Assembly (NCBI GenBank): GCA_905234655.1
Contig: CAJOJG010000038.1
Coordinates: forward strand, 1 to 33,524
Length of the DNA stretch: 33,524 nt
Source of the DNA: an uncultured Bacteroidales bacterium
GTDB lineage: Bacteria > Bacteroidota > Bacteroidia > Bacteroidales > UBA3824
Reading direction: 5' to 3'
Below the pieces are notes generated by a model, which saw only the letters and a program-made list of their open reading frames with translations, was not told where the DNA came from and did not search any database. Positions within the stretch are counted from its first letter, which is position 1, and every line of letters starts with the position of its first letter. A program made the translations under genes and the position numbers. Of this stretch, positions 1-7,204 are shown piece after piece.

Positions 1-579
1 CACGATGGATTTTGGCACAAGTTGATTGATTCGTTCTATTATGCAGTGATGCCGAGGTCTGCGGGTTTCAATGATATTGACATTAATACAATGCGCATTT
101 CAACTATATTGTTCATTATCTGTCAGATGTGGATTGGCGCGTCCCCGATTTCGACCGGCGGCGGCATCAAGACCACTACTTTGGGCATCGCCGTCCTCGA
201 TGTCGTCAGCATCATCCAGGGCAAGGACCGCGTGGAAATCTTCCGCCGCAAAATCGCCAACCGCACCATCCGTCTGGCGTTTGCAGTCATCATCATCTCG
301 CTGATTTTCATATCGTTGGGCACGTTCCTGATGTCGATTTTCGAGGACGGCAACAAGTCCGTTACCCCGCTCTCGATGCTCTTTGAGACCGTTTCGGCAT
401 ATTGCACCTGCGGCCTCAGCATGGGCGTTACCGGCAATATTTCCAATTCGAGCAAACTTCTCTTGTCGCTCTTGATGTTCCTCGGCCGCGTCGGCGCGCT
501 CACCCTCGTCAAGGCCTTCTTCACCCCCGTCAAGTCCCTCAACTACATGTACCCGAAAGAAAGCGTGTATGTGGGGTAG
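1..579 (+). CDS. TrkH/KtrB-family potassium transporter subunit, C-terminal part (5' end outside window)
   Basis: This is the C-terminal 192 residues of an integral membrane K+ transport subunit; the frame is open from base 1, so the start lies upstream of the window. The third pore-loop signature RSAGFN is at about residues 20-25, followed by the family motif STGGGIKTTT near residues 50-60. The fourth pore loop, CTCGLSMG, is near residues 135-142. Hydrophobic segments alternate between these loops as expected for the M-P-M fold. The protein ends in a short basic tail at a TAG stop. Known members form the channel of Trk/Ktr systems together with a cytosolic TrkA/KtrA nucleotide-binding subunit, which would be expected just upstream and cannot be seen here. 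The family assignment is firm; Trk versus Ktr cannot be decided from this part. Confidence 0.93.
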   Translation, partial: HDGFWHKLIDSFYYAVMPRSAGFNDIDINTMRISTILFIICQMWIGASPISTGGGIKTTTLGIAVLDVVSIIQGKDRVEIFRRKIANRTIRLAFAVIIISLIFISLGTFLMSIFEDGNKSVTPLSMLFETVSAYCTCGLSMGVTGNISNSSKLLLSLLMFLGRVGALTLVKAFFTPVKSLNYMYPKESVYVG

Positions 580-594
580 CGAGTGAAGTGAAAA

Positions 595-768
595 TTAACG
601 TGGTATTCTTCTTATATTGGCCGGACGGAATACTTCAATGCCCGGAAATATGCGGTAATCTTTTTGGTTGTTGGTAATTATGATATGACACTTTTGTTTT
701 TTTGCCAAAACATATTGCACATTATCCTCGATGTCTGTCCCTGTTTATATAAGTGCAGATTCAATGTC
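595..768 (-). pseudogene. PIN-domain toxin, decayed C-terminal remnant
   Basis: On the minus strand, translation of this stretch gives a segment rich in D/E and aromatic residues: DIEDNVQY, then HIIITNN, KDYR, and a final EVFRPANI before a TAA at 595-597. This is the usual end of VapC-like PIN RNases, where an acidic D-x-E-D helix is followed by a strand, T-x-N-x-x-D and a closing strand. Only about 50 of some 130 residues are present, there is no start codon, and an in-frame TAA sits at 745-747. I read it as a truncated, dead toxin gene. The family call rests on these motifs alone. Confidence 0.6.
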
Positions 769-769
769 G

Positions 770-950
770 CTAAAACGCTAAATGTGGAAACAACTTTTTT
801 TCGTCATCTGTGAGTGAATCCACCCAACTTGCGACCCAAACACCCAACAAAGAATCAATAAGTTCCTTGCGCTTGAGGTCGTTTTTTTTTAAGAAGGAAA
901 TCAAGCAATTCTTTGCGTTCCTTCTCGACTTGTTTTTCTTTTTCGCTCAT
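770..950 (-). pseudogene. small charged ORF with a frameshift in an A9 run
   Basis: An ATG at 948-950 (minus) opens a frame beginning MSEKEKQVEKERKELLDF, a charged helix. The frame meets a run of nine A (plus-strand T run at 882-890). As written it stops after about 31 residues. If the run held eight A, translation would continue to a TAG at 770-772, giving about 59 residues that include KNDLKRKELIDSLL and DDEKKLFPHLAF, which read as natural protein. A TACTTTTG box (976-983, minus) sits just upstream, fitting the Bacteroidota -7 consensus. The end abuts the PIN remnant, so this may be the partner antitoxin, but I do not recognise the family. A real frameshift, programmed slippage or an assembly error are all possible. 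Confidence 0.4.
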
Positions 951-1031
951 AATTTTACTCTCGTTAATGATGTAGCAAAAGTAATAGTTTCCGGTGATAC
1001 TTAGTCTTAATTTATGTTAATTTTGAAATCC

Positions 1032-1115
1032 TCACACCATCAACACCACTTCCGATGCGATGTTGAGTTTTTGGCTGATGGCGCGGGCGAGAGAATTTTG
1101 ACGGTTTTTGTTTGC
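1032..1115 (-). pseudogene. unrecognised coding remnant
   Basis: The minus strand reads ...NRQNSLARAISQKLNIAS... to a TGA at 1032-1034, using the GCC/CGC/ATC/AAC/CTC codons typical of the real genes in this window. No ATG opens the frame, although it stays open without a start to about 1212. A TACTTTTG promoter-like box lies at 1118-1125 on the same strand. It may be the tail of a lost gene. I do not recognise the family. Confidence 0.22.
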
Positions 1116-1215
1116 CGCAAAAGTAATAATGTTTTGGTTGTTGTCCAAAAGTATCCTGCTGAATTTTTGCAAACGTAGATTGACCAAAACAACTCGTCTC
1201 GTCCCAAAGTCGTTG

Positions 1216-1518
1216 TCATATCAGTGTTATTTTACGACCGTTCAAAATTAGAATACAGCACAGTCGTAACGACGATTCTGAGCGGCATGCAATGATGATG
1301 CCGACGACAGTGCACCACAAAATAATGTTTATGGTGTTGCAAATCAGCACACTGCCAATTACTGTCTCGAAATTGTCCTTAATAAGCAAGTATAGTCAAA
1401 AAGAAATAGTTTGCGAATTGACCAAACGGAAATTTAGAGTTAGAAGTGTTTCCAACTCTGCCTTGAAATTGGCGATGTTGTCAAAGAAATTTTGAATCGC
1501 CTTCCTGAATTTTACCAT
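1216..1518 (-). pseudogene. small membrane-protein ORF interrupted by an in-frame TGA
   Basis: An ATG at 1516-1518 (minus) opens MVKFRKAIQNFFDNIANF and runs 40 codons to a TGA at 1396-1398. The same frame then continues for 60 more codons to a TGA at 1216-1218, and includes a hydrophobic stretch (VIGSVLICNTINIILW then VVGIIIAC) that looks like a membrane segment or hairpin. A TATATTTG box just upstream (plus-strand bases about 1543-1550) resembles a Bacteroidota -7 element. I read it as a decayed or read-through small membrane protein of unknown family. Chance openness over this length in AT-richer DNA cannot be excluded. Confidence 0.27.
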
Positions 1519-1587
1519 AAACAGAATTGTACATTTTATCGCAAATATAACGTATCACAATTTAAGGTGTCTTTACCCTGTATTTTT

Positions 1588-1619
1588 TTTGCCAATTCAA
1601 AAAATTATCCGTAAGTTTG
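1588..1619 (+). promoter_or_regulatory. dnaX-recF promoter (Bacteroidota primary sigma type)
   Basis: TTTG at 1588-1591 and TAAGTTTG at 1612-1619 are separated by 20 bases, matching the Bacteroidota -33/-7 consensus. Transcription would start near 1626, so the in-frame TTG at 1617 cannot be the start codon of dnaX; the ATG at 1638 is used instead. Confidence 0.7.
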
Positions 1620-1637
1620 CACAAATTTGGCAGCATT

Positions 1638-3428
1638 ATGGAAAACTTCATTGTATCGGCCCGCAAGTACCGCCCGGTTACCTTTGACACCGTGGTTGGG
1701 CAGGGAAGCATCACGGCGACGCTCAAAAACGCCATCAAAAACAACCAACTCGCGCAGGCGTACCTCTTTTGTGGTCCGCGTGGCGTGGGCAAGACCACGT
1801 GTAGCCGCATTTTTGCAAAGACTATCAACTGCCTCAACCTCACCGAGGACATGGAAGCTTGCAACGAATGCGAGTCGTGCCGGGCGTTCAACGAAAACCG
1901 CTCTTACAACATCCACGAGCTCGACGCCGCGTCCAACAACTCTGTCGATGACATCCGCCAACTCATTGACAAAGTGCGCATTCCGCCGCAAATCGGGCGT
2001 TACAGCGTGTATATCGTCGATGAGGTCCACATGCTCTCGGCGGCGGCGTTCAATGCGTTCCTGAAGACATTGGAAGAGCCGCCGGCGCACGCGAAGTTCA
2101 TCCTCGCCACCACCGAAAAGCACAAAATCCTGCCCACGATACTTTCGCGATGCCAGATTTTTGACTTCAACCGCATGAAGGTCGAGGACATCGTGAAGCA
2201 CCTTCAAAACCTTGCGCAGAAGGAAGGCATCGACGCCGACCCAAACGGCCTCAACGTCATCGCCCAAAAAGCCGACGGCGGCATGAGGGACGCGCTCTCG
2301 TTCTTCGACCAGATTGTAAGTTTTTCGGGCAAAAAGTTTACATATCAGGACGTTATCAACAACCTCAACGTCCTCGACTACGAATATTACTTCAAGCTAA
2401 TCGACTATTTCCGCGACGGCGATGTCAACAACGCTTTACTTGCCTTCAACGAAATCCTCAACAAAGGCTTCGACGCGCACCACTTTGTGTCGGGACTTTC
2501 ACAACACATCCGCGACATCATGGTGAGCCGCGACCCCGCCACGCTTCAGCTTCTCGAAGTGGGCGCCGACATCCGCGACCGTTACAAAAAACAGGCTCAG
2601 GAATGTCCCCTGCCGTTCCTCTACACCGCCCTCAACATCACCAACCGTTGCGACCTCGACTACCGCGAGAGCAAGAGCAAAAGGCTGTTGGTGGAATTGA
2701 TGCTCATGCAACTGTGCAACATCGGCGGCAAAATCACGGCGCAGCAATCCGCACCACAAACGTCGGCGGCATCGTCGGTATCGCCATCATCGTCCGCACC
2801 GTCGTCGTCCACACCATCGGTATCCGCGCCATCGGTAGAGACGTTTCATGAAACGTCTCTACAAACGTCCAACAACCAACCCCCACAAACGTCCAACAAC
2901 CAACCCACACAAACGTCCCCACAACCCGCCGCCCAACCCGCCCAACGTCCAGCGTCCAGCGTTTCCATCAAGGATTACCTCAAACACAAAAATGACGTCG
3001 CGCAGCAAGAGGCACAAAACCGCTCGCAGGAATCGACGGCGGCAAAAATCCAAAACGTCACCGAATGTCAGGATTTTACGCAAGAACAAGTGGCGCAGTT
3101 GTGGGCAAAACTGGCGGAAATCTACAAGACCAAAAAGCCACGGCTGCACGCGATTTTTGCAAGTTCGGTACCCGAAATCAAGGAAAACTACGTCCTCGAA
3201 ATGACGCTTCAAAACTCGCTTCAAAACGACGCAATCAACGAAGTCAAGGCGGGGTTCGTCAATTACATCCGTCAGCAACTTCACAACGGCAAGATTGAGG
3301 TCATCACCAAAGTCGATGCGACCCAGGCGGCGGCGATTCCATACACCGACAGCGACAAGTTCAAGTACCTCAGCCAGCAAAACGAAAACCTCAACGTCCT
3401 GAAAAAGGACCTCGACCTCGACTTTTAG
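1638..3428 (+). CDS. dnaX: DNA polymerase III subunit gamma/tau
   Basis: This is the clamp-loader ATPase that opens the sliding clamp and, as tau, ties core polymerases together at the fork. From the ATG it has 596 residues. The AAA+ part carries Walker A GPRGVGKT (46-53), a zinc module with Cys 65, 75, 78 and 81, the Walker B/DEVH box (about 128-131), and the sensor/loop MLSAAAFNAFLKTLEEPP. A Ser/Thr/Pro/Gln-rich linker spans about residues 375-445. Its middle part is encoded by a perfect 28-bp palindrome and a 24-bp tandem repeat. The C-terminal part is the tau-like domain. recF follows 9 bases downstream in the same direction. Identity is certain; only the linker is unusual. Confidence 0.97.
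   Translation: MENFIVSARKYRPVTFDTVVGQGSITATLKNAIKNNQLAQAYLFCGPRGVGKTTCSRIFAKTINCLNLTEDMEACNECESCRAFNENRSYNIHELDAASNNSVDDIRQLIDKVRIPPQIGRYSVYIVDEVHMLSAAAFNAFLKTLEEPPAHAKFILATTEKHKILPTILSRCQIFDFNRMKVEDIVKHLQNLAQKEGIDADPNGLNVIAQKADGGMRDALSFFDQIVSFSGKKFTYQDVINNLNVLDYEYYFKLIDYFRDGDVNNALLAFNEILNKGFDAHHFVSGLSQHIRDIMVSRDPATLQLLEVGADIRDRYKKQAQECPLPFLYTALNITNRCDLDYRESKSKRLLVELMLMQLCNIGGKITAQQSAPQTSAASSVSPSSSAPSSSTPSVSAPSVETFHETSLQTSNNQPPQTSNNQPTQTSPQPAAQPAQRPASSVSIKDYLKHKNDVAQQEAQNRSQESTAAKIQNVTECQDFTQEQVAQLWAKLAEIYKTKKPRLHAIFASSVPEIKENYVLEMTLQNSLQNDAINEVKAGFVNYIRQQLHNGKIEVITKVDATQAAAIPYTDSDKFKYLSQQNENLNVLKKDLDLDF
2835..2862. repeat. perfect 28-bp palindromic repeat inside dnaX
   Basis: The half-site GTAGAGACGTTTCA is followed directly by its exact reverse complement, with no spacer. 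It lies in frame in the dnaX linker and encodes roughly VETFHETSL. From memory, palindromes of nearly this sequence (GTAGAGACGTT...AACGTCTCTAC) occur as dispersed intergenic repeats in cyanobacteria and some Bacteroidota; that recollection was not checked. Only this copy was seen in the window. Confidence 0.85.
2861..2920 (+). repeat. 24-bp tandem repeat in the dnaX linker (about 2.4 copies)
   Basis: The unit beginning ACAAACGTCCAACAACCAAC starts at 2861 and again at 2885, and a third partial copy starts at 2909. Each unit encodes eight residues of the type TSNNQPPQ. It abuts the palindrome at 2835-2862, so both probably arose in a tolerant, disordered linker. Confidence 0.8.
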
Positions 3429-3437
3429 GATTTAGGA

Positions 3438-4511
3438 ATGTTCGTCAAGAAACTCAACATAGTCAACTTCAAGAACCACGCCGAGCGCGAGTTCCGGTTC
3501 GTCAAGAAAATCAACTGTTTCGTGGGCAGCAACGGCGTCGGCAAGACCAACGTCCTCGACGCCTTATATTACTTGTCGTTCAGCAAGAGTTTCATCAACG
3601 CCGCCGACGCCCAAAACATCCGCACCGGCGAGGAATTTTTTTCGCTGCGCGGCATCTATGACGTTGACGGCATCGACGAGGCAATCCTCTTGACGTTCCA
3701 CAAGACCAAGGGCAAGACCCTGAAACGCAACGACAAAGCCTACGACCGGATAAGCGCGCACATCGGTCTGTTGCCGCTTGTGATAGTGAGCCCCCAGGAC
3801 ATAAGCCTGATTTTTGACGGCAGCGCAGAGCGGCGCAAATTCCTCGATTCGGCGTTGTCCCAATACGACTCGGCTCACCTCGGCGCGTTGCAAAACTACA
3901 ACCGCGCCCTCATGCAGCGCAACAAATTCCTCAAGACCTGCAACGGCGCCGCCGACCCGATTTTGCTCGAAATGTGGGACCGCCAGTTGGTGTCAAACGG
4001 CGAAATCATGTACGCAAACCGCAAGAAATTTGTGTCGGATTTCGTGGGCGAATTTCAAAAATATTACACGCTCGTGTCGTCCGGCATCGAGGTCCCCACG
4101 CTCACATACCAGTCGCAACTCGACACCGACACCATCGCCAACCTATTGAAAACCAGCCTTCAACGCGACCAATTCCTTCAACACACGACTTGCGGCGTAC
4201 ACAAGGACGACTTGATATTTGAAGTGGCGGGACTTCCGCTCAAAAATTGCGGTTCGCAAGGCCAGCAAAAGACTTTCCTCACGGCCCTCAAACTTGCGCA
4301 ATTCTCGTTCCTTGACCGCGTCGGCAAGAAGCCCATCCTACTTCTCGACGACATCTTCGACAAGCTCGACCCCGCCCGCGTCAACGCCATCCTCGACCTC
4401 GTCCTGAAAGACGACACCTTCGGTCAAATCTTCATCACCCACACCTCGCCCGCCGACCTGGAAAAAATGCTTCGCGACGTAACAGCGGATTTCGAGATGT
4501 TCAGGTTGTGA
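3438..4511 (+). CDS. recF: DNA replication/repair protein RecF
   Basis: RecF is an SMC/ABC-like ATPase that helps load RecA at gapped DNA together with RecO and RecR. The 357-residue length is normal. Walker A GSNGVGKT is at about residues 30-37. The arm region follows, with the conserved SPQDISLI segment near residue 118 and the RRKFLD motif. The ABC-type signature GSQGQQKT lies near 275, and Walker B ILLLDDIFDKLD near 300-311. The gene follows dnaX by 9 bases and is likely co-transcribed from the promoter at 1588. It ends with TGA at 4509-4511 and no clear terminator follows. Confidence 0.96.
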   Translation: MFVKKLNIVNFKNHAEREFRFVKKINCFVGSNGVGKTNVLDALYYLSFSKSFINAADAQNIRTGEEFFSLRGIYDVDGIDEAILLTFHKTKGKTLKRNDKAYDRISAHIGLLPLVIVSPQDISLIFDGSAERRKFLDSALSQYDSAHLGALQNYNRALMQRNKFLKTCNGAADPILLEMWDRQLVSNGEIMYANRKKFVSDFVGEFQKYYTLVSSGIEVPTLTYQSQLDTDTIANLLKTSLQRDQFLQHTTCGVHKDDLIFEVAGLPLKNCGSQGQQKTFLTALKLAQFSFLDRVGKKPILLLDDIFDKLDPARVNAILDLVLKDDTFGQIFITHTSPADLEKMLRDVTADFEMFRL

Positions 4512-4731
4512 AGAATGACTTTCCTAATCCTTTGAACCTCAATAGTTTGCAACGGGTTCGGACGATGAGGTTTCCATCGGAAGGTCTTCGACGCAGACGC
4601 AGCCGTTAACTCGAAGAATTATGGAAAACACCATTCTTTCAGACGGTAAATACTTGAAGTGCAGTATGTTTGGCTGTACGGATTCCAGGATGCGAGAAAC
4701 TGGGAAGTCGGTATATAATGTGTGAGTTGGT
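4512..4731. other. intergenic stretch between recF and the epimerase fragment
   Basis: No convincing gene is present. A TAGTTTGC box near 4544-4551 resembles a -7 element, but no TTTG was found at the right distance. A 34-codon plus-strand ORF (4621-4725, MENTILSDGKYLKC...) ends just before the epimerase start; it matches nothing I know and could be chance or the tail of a deleted gene. Confidence 0.4.
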
Positions 4732-5511
4732 ATGAAGATATTGGTAACCGGCGCGGCGGGCTTCATTGGCTCGCATCTTTGCAAGCGCATCATCAACGAA
4801 CAGCCCGACACGAAAATAATCGGCATCGACAATCTCAACGATTATTACGATGTCAACCTCAAATTCCACCGTTTGGGTTGGTTCGACGGTTGCGGCAACT
4901 TTGAGTTTCGCAAAGGCGACATTGCTGACAAGAAATTTCTCAACAAGATTTTCGCAGATTTTAAGCCCGAAATTGTCGTGAACCTTGCGGCACAAGCGGG
5001 TGTCAGGTACAGCATCACTAATCCTGACGCATACATAAGTTCCAATCTGATTGGCTTTTACAACATATTGGAAGCATGCCGAAACAACCCTGTGAAACAC
5101 CTTGTATATGCCTCGTCGTCAAGCGTCTATGGCAGCAACAAGAAGGTGCCGTATTCGACGGACGACAAGGTTGACAATCCTGTTTCGCTTTACGCAGCGA
5201 CCAAAAAGTCAAACGAACTTTTGGCGCACGCTTACAGCAAACTTTACGAAATTCCATCGACAGGCTTGCGTTTTTTCACGGTCTATGGTCCGGCTGGTCG
5301 CCCCGACATGGCGTATTTCGGGTTCACCGACAAGTTGCACCGTGGCGAAACAATCCAAATTTTCAATTACGGCAACTGCAAGCGCGATTTTACCTACATC
5401 GACGACATCATTGAGGGCGTAATCCGCGTGATGCAAAAGCCGCCGCAATGTTCCGACGTATGGCAGCGATGTCAAATACTTCGTAGAAACGCATCCCGAT
5501 TTCTTCGCTGA
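4732..5511 (+). pseudogene. UDP-sugar 4-epimerase (UDP-glucuronate epimerase-like), truncated at the 3' end
   Basis: The product is an NAD-dependent short-chain epimerase used for nucleotide sugars in capsule or LPS synthesis. The N-terminal Rossmann motif GAAGFIGSH is at residues 7-15. Further family marks are NLAAQAGVRYS, the catalytic-type SSSSVYG, Y-x-x-x-K as YAATKKS, and RFFTVYGPAGRPDMA. After about residue 238 (VMQKPP) the sequence leaves the family and ends in an unrelated, arginine-rich out-of-frame tail. Relatives have about 330-350 residues, so roughly the last 100, which complete the sugar-binding lobe, are missing. The break near base 5445 coincides with the start of coding sequence of another gene in a different frame. 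I infer a deletion or recombination junction and a probably inactive enzyme. Confidence 0.82.
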
Positions 5512-5962
5512 CGAAAACAAGGCGAAGTATTCACGTGCGTTGCTCAACGCCGGCGAAATCAGAAAGTCCAAAATCGTTTTTTCAGGTATCGAACTTAATG
5601 TCAACGTGGAAGTTGAACCGCGAGATGTTTTCACAAAATCACACGCTGGCATCTTCACGCGCCACAAAAACACCAACATCAAGACCGGCGACAGACTTTA
5701 CATCGAATCGCTCGGCGAACACCGCAACGAGCACCAGATGGCGACGGCGCGTCAGATGGAACGCATGAATTATGTCTATGTCGCCTACGACGAGCCGCGA
5801 CTTCGCCAACTAATCCTGTCGCCGGACTTGAAGCCTCTGCACCATCTCGACGACCTCGCGTCAAGTACGCTGATTGACGACATCAAGAGAATTCTTAGTT
5901 TTCGACACCTTGCGGCGTCTTTCTTTTCTTTCCAAAAATTGAAAGAATTATTAAAGAATTAA
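5435..5962 (+). pseudogene. C-terminal fragment of an unrecognised protein, joined to the truncated epimerase
   Basis: A frame different from the epimerase is open from just after a TGA near 5432 to the TAA at 5960-5962. It reads naturally from about VPTYGSDVKYFVETHPDFF onward, with strands such as KIVFSGIELNVNVEVEP and a motif KTGDRLYIESLGEHRNEHQ. There is no ATG at the front and the first codons overlap the epimerase ORF, so this looks like the surviving tail of a larger gene. The last 20 or so residues (FFSFQKLKELLKN) run into a long inverted repeat and may not be original. I do not recognise the family and assign no function. Confidence 0.55.
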
Positions 5963-6027
5963 AAGAATCACACAATTAAAATTCTTTCCATTCTTTCCCC
6001 AATTCTTTTCATTTTTGGAAAAGAAAA
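5921..6027. repeat. long imperfect inverted repeat, A/T-rich
   Basis: The left arm at 5921-5949 (TTCTTTTCTTTCCAAAAATT... reading into GAAAGAATT) matches the reverse complement of the right arm at 6001-6027 with few mismatches or indels. The roughly 50-base centre holds further AAAGAATT/AATTCTTT copies that can pair. It covers the stop codon of the fragment gene. It may be a terminator-like structure or a small palindromic element at the deletion scar. Confidence 0.6.
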
Positions 6028-6029
6028 CC

Positions 6030-6043
6030 CCGCCGTTAGGCGG
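6030..6043. repeat. small hairpin CCGCC-GTTA-GGCGG
   Basis: Five G/C pairs close a four-base loop. A near-identical hairpin (GCCGCC-GTCA-GGCGGC) lies at 9006-9021 between map and the flippase gene, suggesting a dispersed small palindrome or a recurrent mRNA-end structure. Confidence 0.5.
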
Positions 6044-6053
6044 AGGTACACAC

Positions 6054-6091
6054 AAAAAAATCCACACTTCCTCGGACGGTGTGGATTTTTT
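6054..6091. terminator. bidirectional intrinsic terminator
   Basis: TCCACAC (6061-6067) pairs with GTGTGGA (6079-6085). An A-run lies before the stem and a T-run after it, so the structure can stop transcription on both strands. It sits between the plus-strand gene remnant and the end of the minus-strand radical SAM gene, 8 bases from its stop codon. Confidence 0.85.
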
Positions 6092-6099
6092 ATTTCGAT

Positions 6100-7167
6100 T
6101 CACGTGTTCCTCATCTTCTCCAAGTGGCACATCATCAGCGAGTTGTCGGCGTTGTGGAGATGCATCCCGCCGCCCTCGCAGTATCGGAAAAACTTGCAGT
6201 CGGCGCAGATGCCGGACTTTGCCCAGCCGCGCTCGCGGAATTTCTGGAACTTGGTGTTCCAGACCTCCCAAAAATCGTCCTTGTAAATATTACCCTGGCT
6301 GAAAACCGCCCTGATGCCGGGACACGCCGAAATGTCGCCGTTGCTCATCACGGACGCAACCGAAACACCCGCCTCGCAACTATAAAACATGTCGCGCACC
6401 TCGTTTTCGTACCGTCCCAAAAATCCCTCGCAACTGTAACTCACGTGCTTGCCCTCGGCGCGGCACTCTACGATAAAATCCATCAGGCGGCGGAGTTGGG
6501 AGCCGTCAAGTTGCAGTTCAATATTTTCGGCGGCACGTCCCGCCGGAAACGCCGAAAACACGCGCCAATTCTCCACACCGACATCAAACAGTTTGGTTTT
6601 CAAGTCGTTGAGGCTGTCCAAACTCCTCGGCGTGACGCACGTCGCAACGTCCCAATTAAGCCCAGTCGTCATGCCCAACAACCTTATCGCATTGAAGGCT
6701 CGCTGCCAACTGTCGGAACTTCCGCGCATATAATTGTGGTCGGCCTCATTGCCGTCAAGGCTTATCGTCGCACTCCTTAGTCCGCTGTCAATCAACGATT
6801 TCAGCCGTTCTTCCGTCAGCAGCATCCCATTGCTGGCCAAGCCCCACGGATATTCGCGCTCGTAGAGTTGACGGCCTACATACTCGATGTCGCCGCGCAG
6901 CAGGGGCTCGCCGCCGGTGATTATTACCATCAGTTCGTGAGTGTTGACGAAAGGCGTTATTTGGTCTACCACAGCCAGAAAATCGTCGGCGGGCATGTCC
7001 TTTATTTGTGATTTTGGCAGACACGCGCTCCCACAGTGACGGCAACGGAGATTGCACCGCAAAGTACATTCCCAAAACAACTGCTTGAGTTCGTGGAGTT
7101 TTTTGCGGCTGTTCTTTATGCTGCGGGCGAGTTCGATGCCGATGCGTTTTTTCAGAGAAAGTTCCAT
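6100..7167 (-). CDS. radical SAM/SPASM enzyme (TIGR04133-type, lipoprotein-associated)
   Basis: The 355-residue protein is a radical S-adenosylmethionine enzyme. The cluster motif is Cys38-x3-Cys42-x2-Cys45 (CNLRCRHC). ITGGEPLL, the SAM-binding GGE motif, is at about residues 83-90. The C-terminal SPASM-like domain has the cysteines in SCEAG, ISACPG, CADCKFFRYCEGG and MMCHLE, enough for auxiliary iron-sulfur clusters. SPASM enzymes usually modify peptides. The gene lies 37 bases downstream of a small lipoprotein gene, an arrangement I know from Bacteroidota as TIGR04133 with TIGR04134 (radical SAM-associated lipoprotein). I recall those model names and could not check them. That the enzyme modifies the neighbouring lipoprotein is inference. 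A terminator follows at 6054-6091. Confidence 0.9.
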   Translation of the reverse strand: MELSLKKRIGIELARSIKNSRKKLHELKQLFWECTLRCNLRCRHCGSACLPKSQIKDMPADDFLAVVDQITPFVNTHELMVIITGGEPLLRGDIEYVGRQLYEREYPWGLASNGMLLTEERLKSLIDSGLRSATISLDGNEADHNYMRGSSDSWQRAFNAIRLLGMTTGLNWDVATCVTPRSLDSLNDLKTKLFDVGVENWRVFSAFPAGRAAENIELQLDGSQLRRLMDFIVECRAEGKHVSYSCEGFLGRYENEVRDMFYSCEAGVSVASVMSNGDISACPGIRAVFSQGNIYKDDFWEVWNTKFQKFRERGWAKSGICADCKFFRYCEGGGMHLHNADNSLMMCHLEKMRNT

Positions 7168-7204
7168 GTGCTATTCCCCGTGGAATGCCTGTTCGTGGTA
7201 TGTT

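Larger units (their letters stand above)
580..1587. other. gene-poor stretch with decayed small genes
   Basis: Between the potassium transporter and the dnaX promoter there is about 1 kb without an intact gene. The stretch is richer in A/T than its neighbours. It holds the four minus-strand remnants listed separately (595-768, 770-950, 1032-1115, 1216-1518) and at least three TAnnTTTG-like boxes pointing leftward. No RNA gene or long repeat was recognised. It is best read as an eroded toxin-antitoxin or mobile-gene landing site. Confidence 0.5.

Noticed and set aside
1292..1495. Plus-strand ORF of 67 codons in the gene-poor stretch
   Set aside because: Its composition is not protein-like, and the minus strand has the better-looking, although interrupted, frame.
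4539..4838. Minus-strand ORF of 99 codons before the epimerase
   Set aside because: It overlaps the conserved epimerase start on the opposite strand and shows no motif or promoter.
6079..6780. Plus-strand ORF of 233 codons
   Set aside because: It is the complement of the radical SAM gene, has no recognisable motifs, and the minus-strand frame carries the iron-sulfur and SAM motifs.
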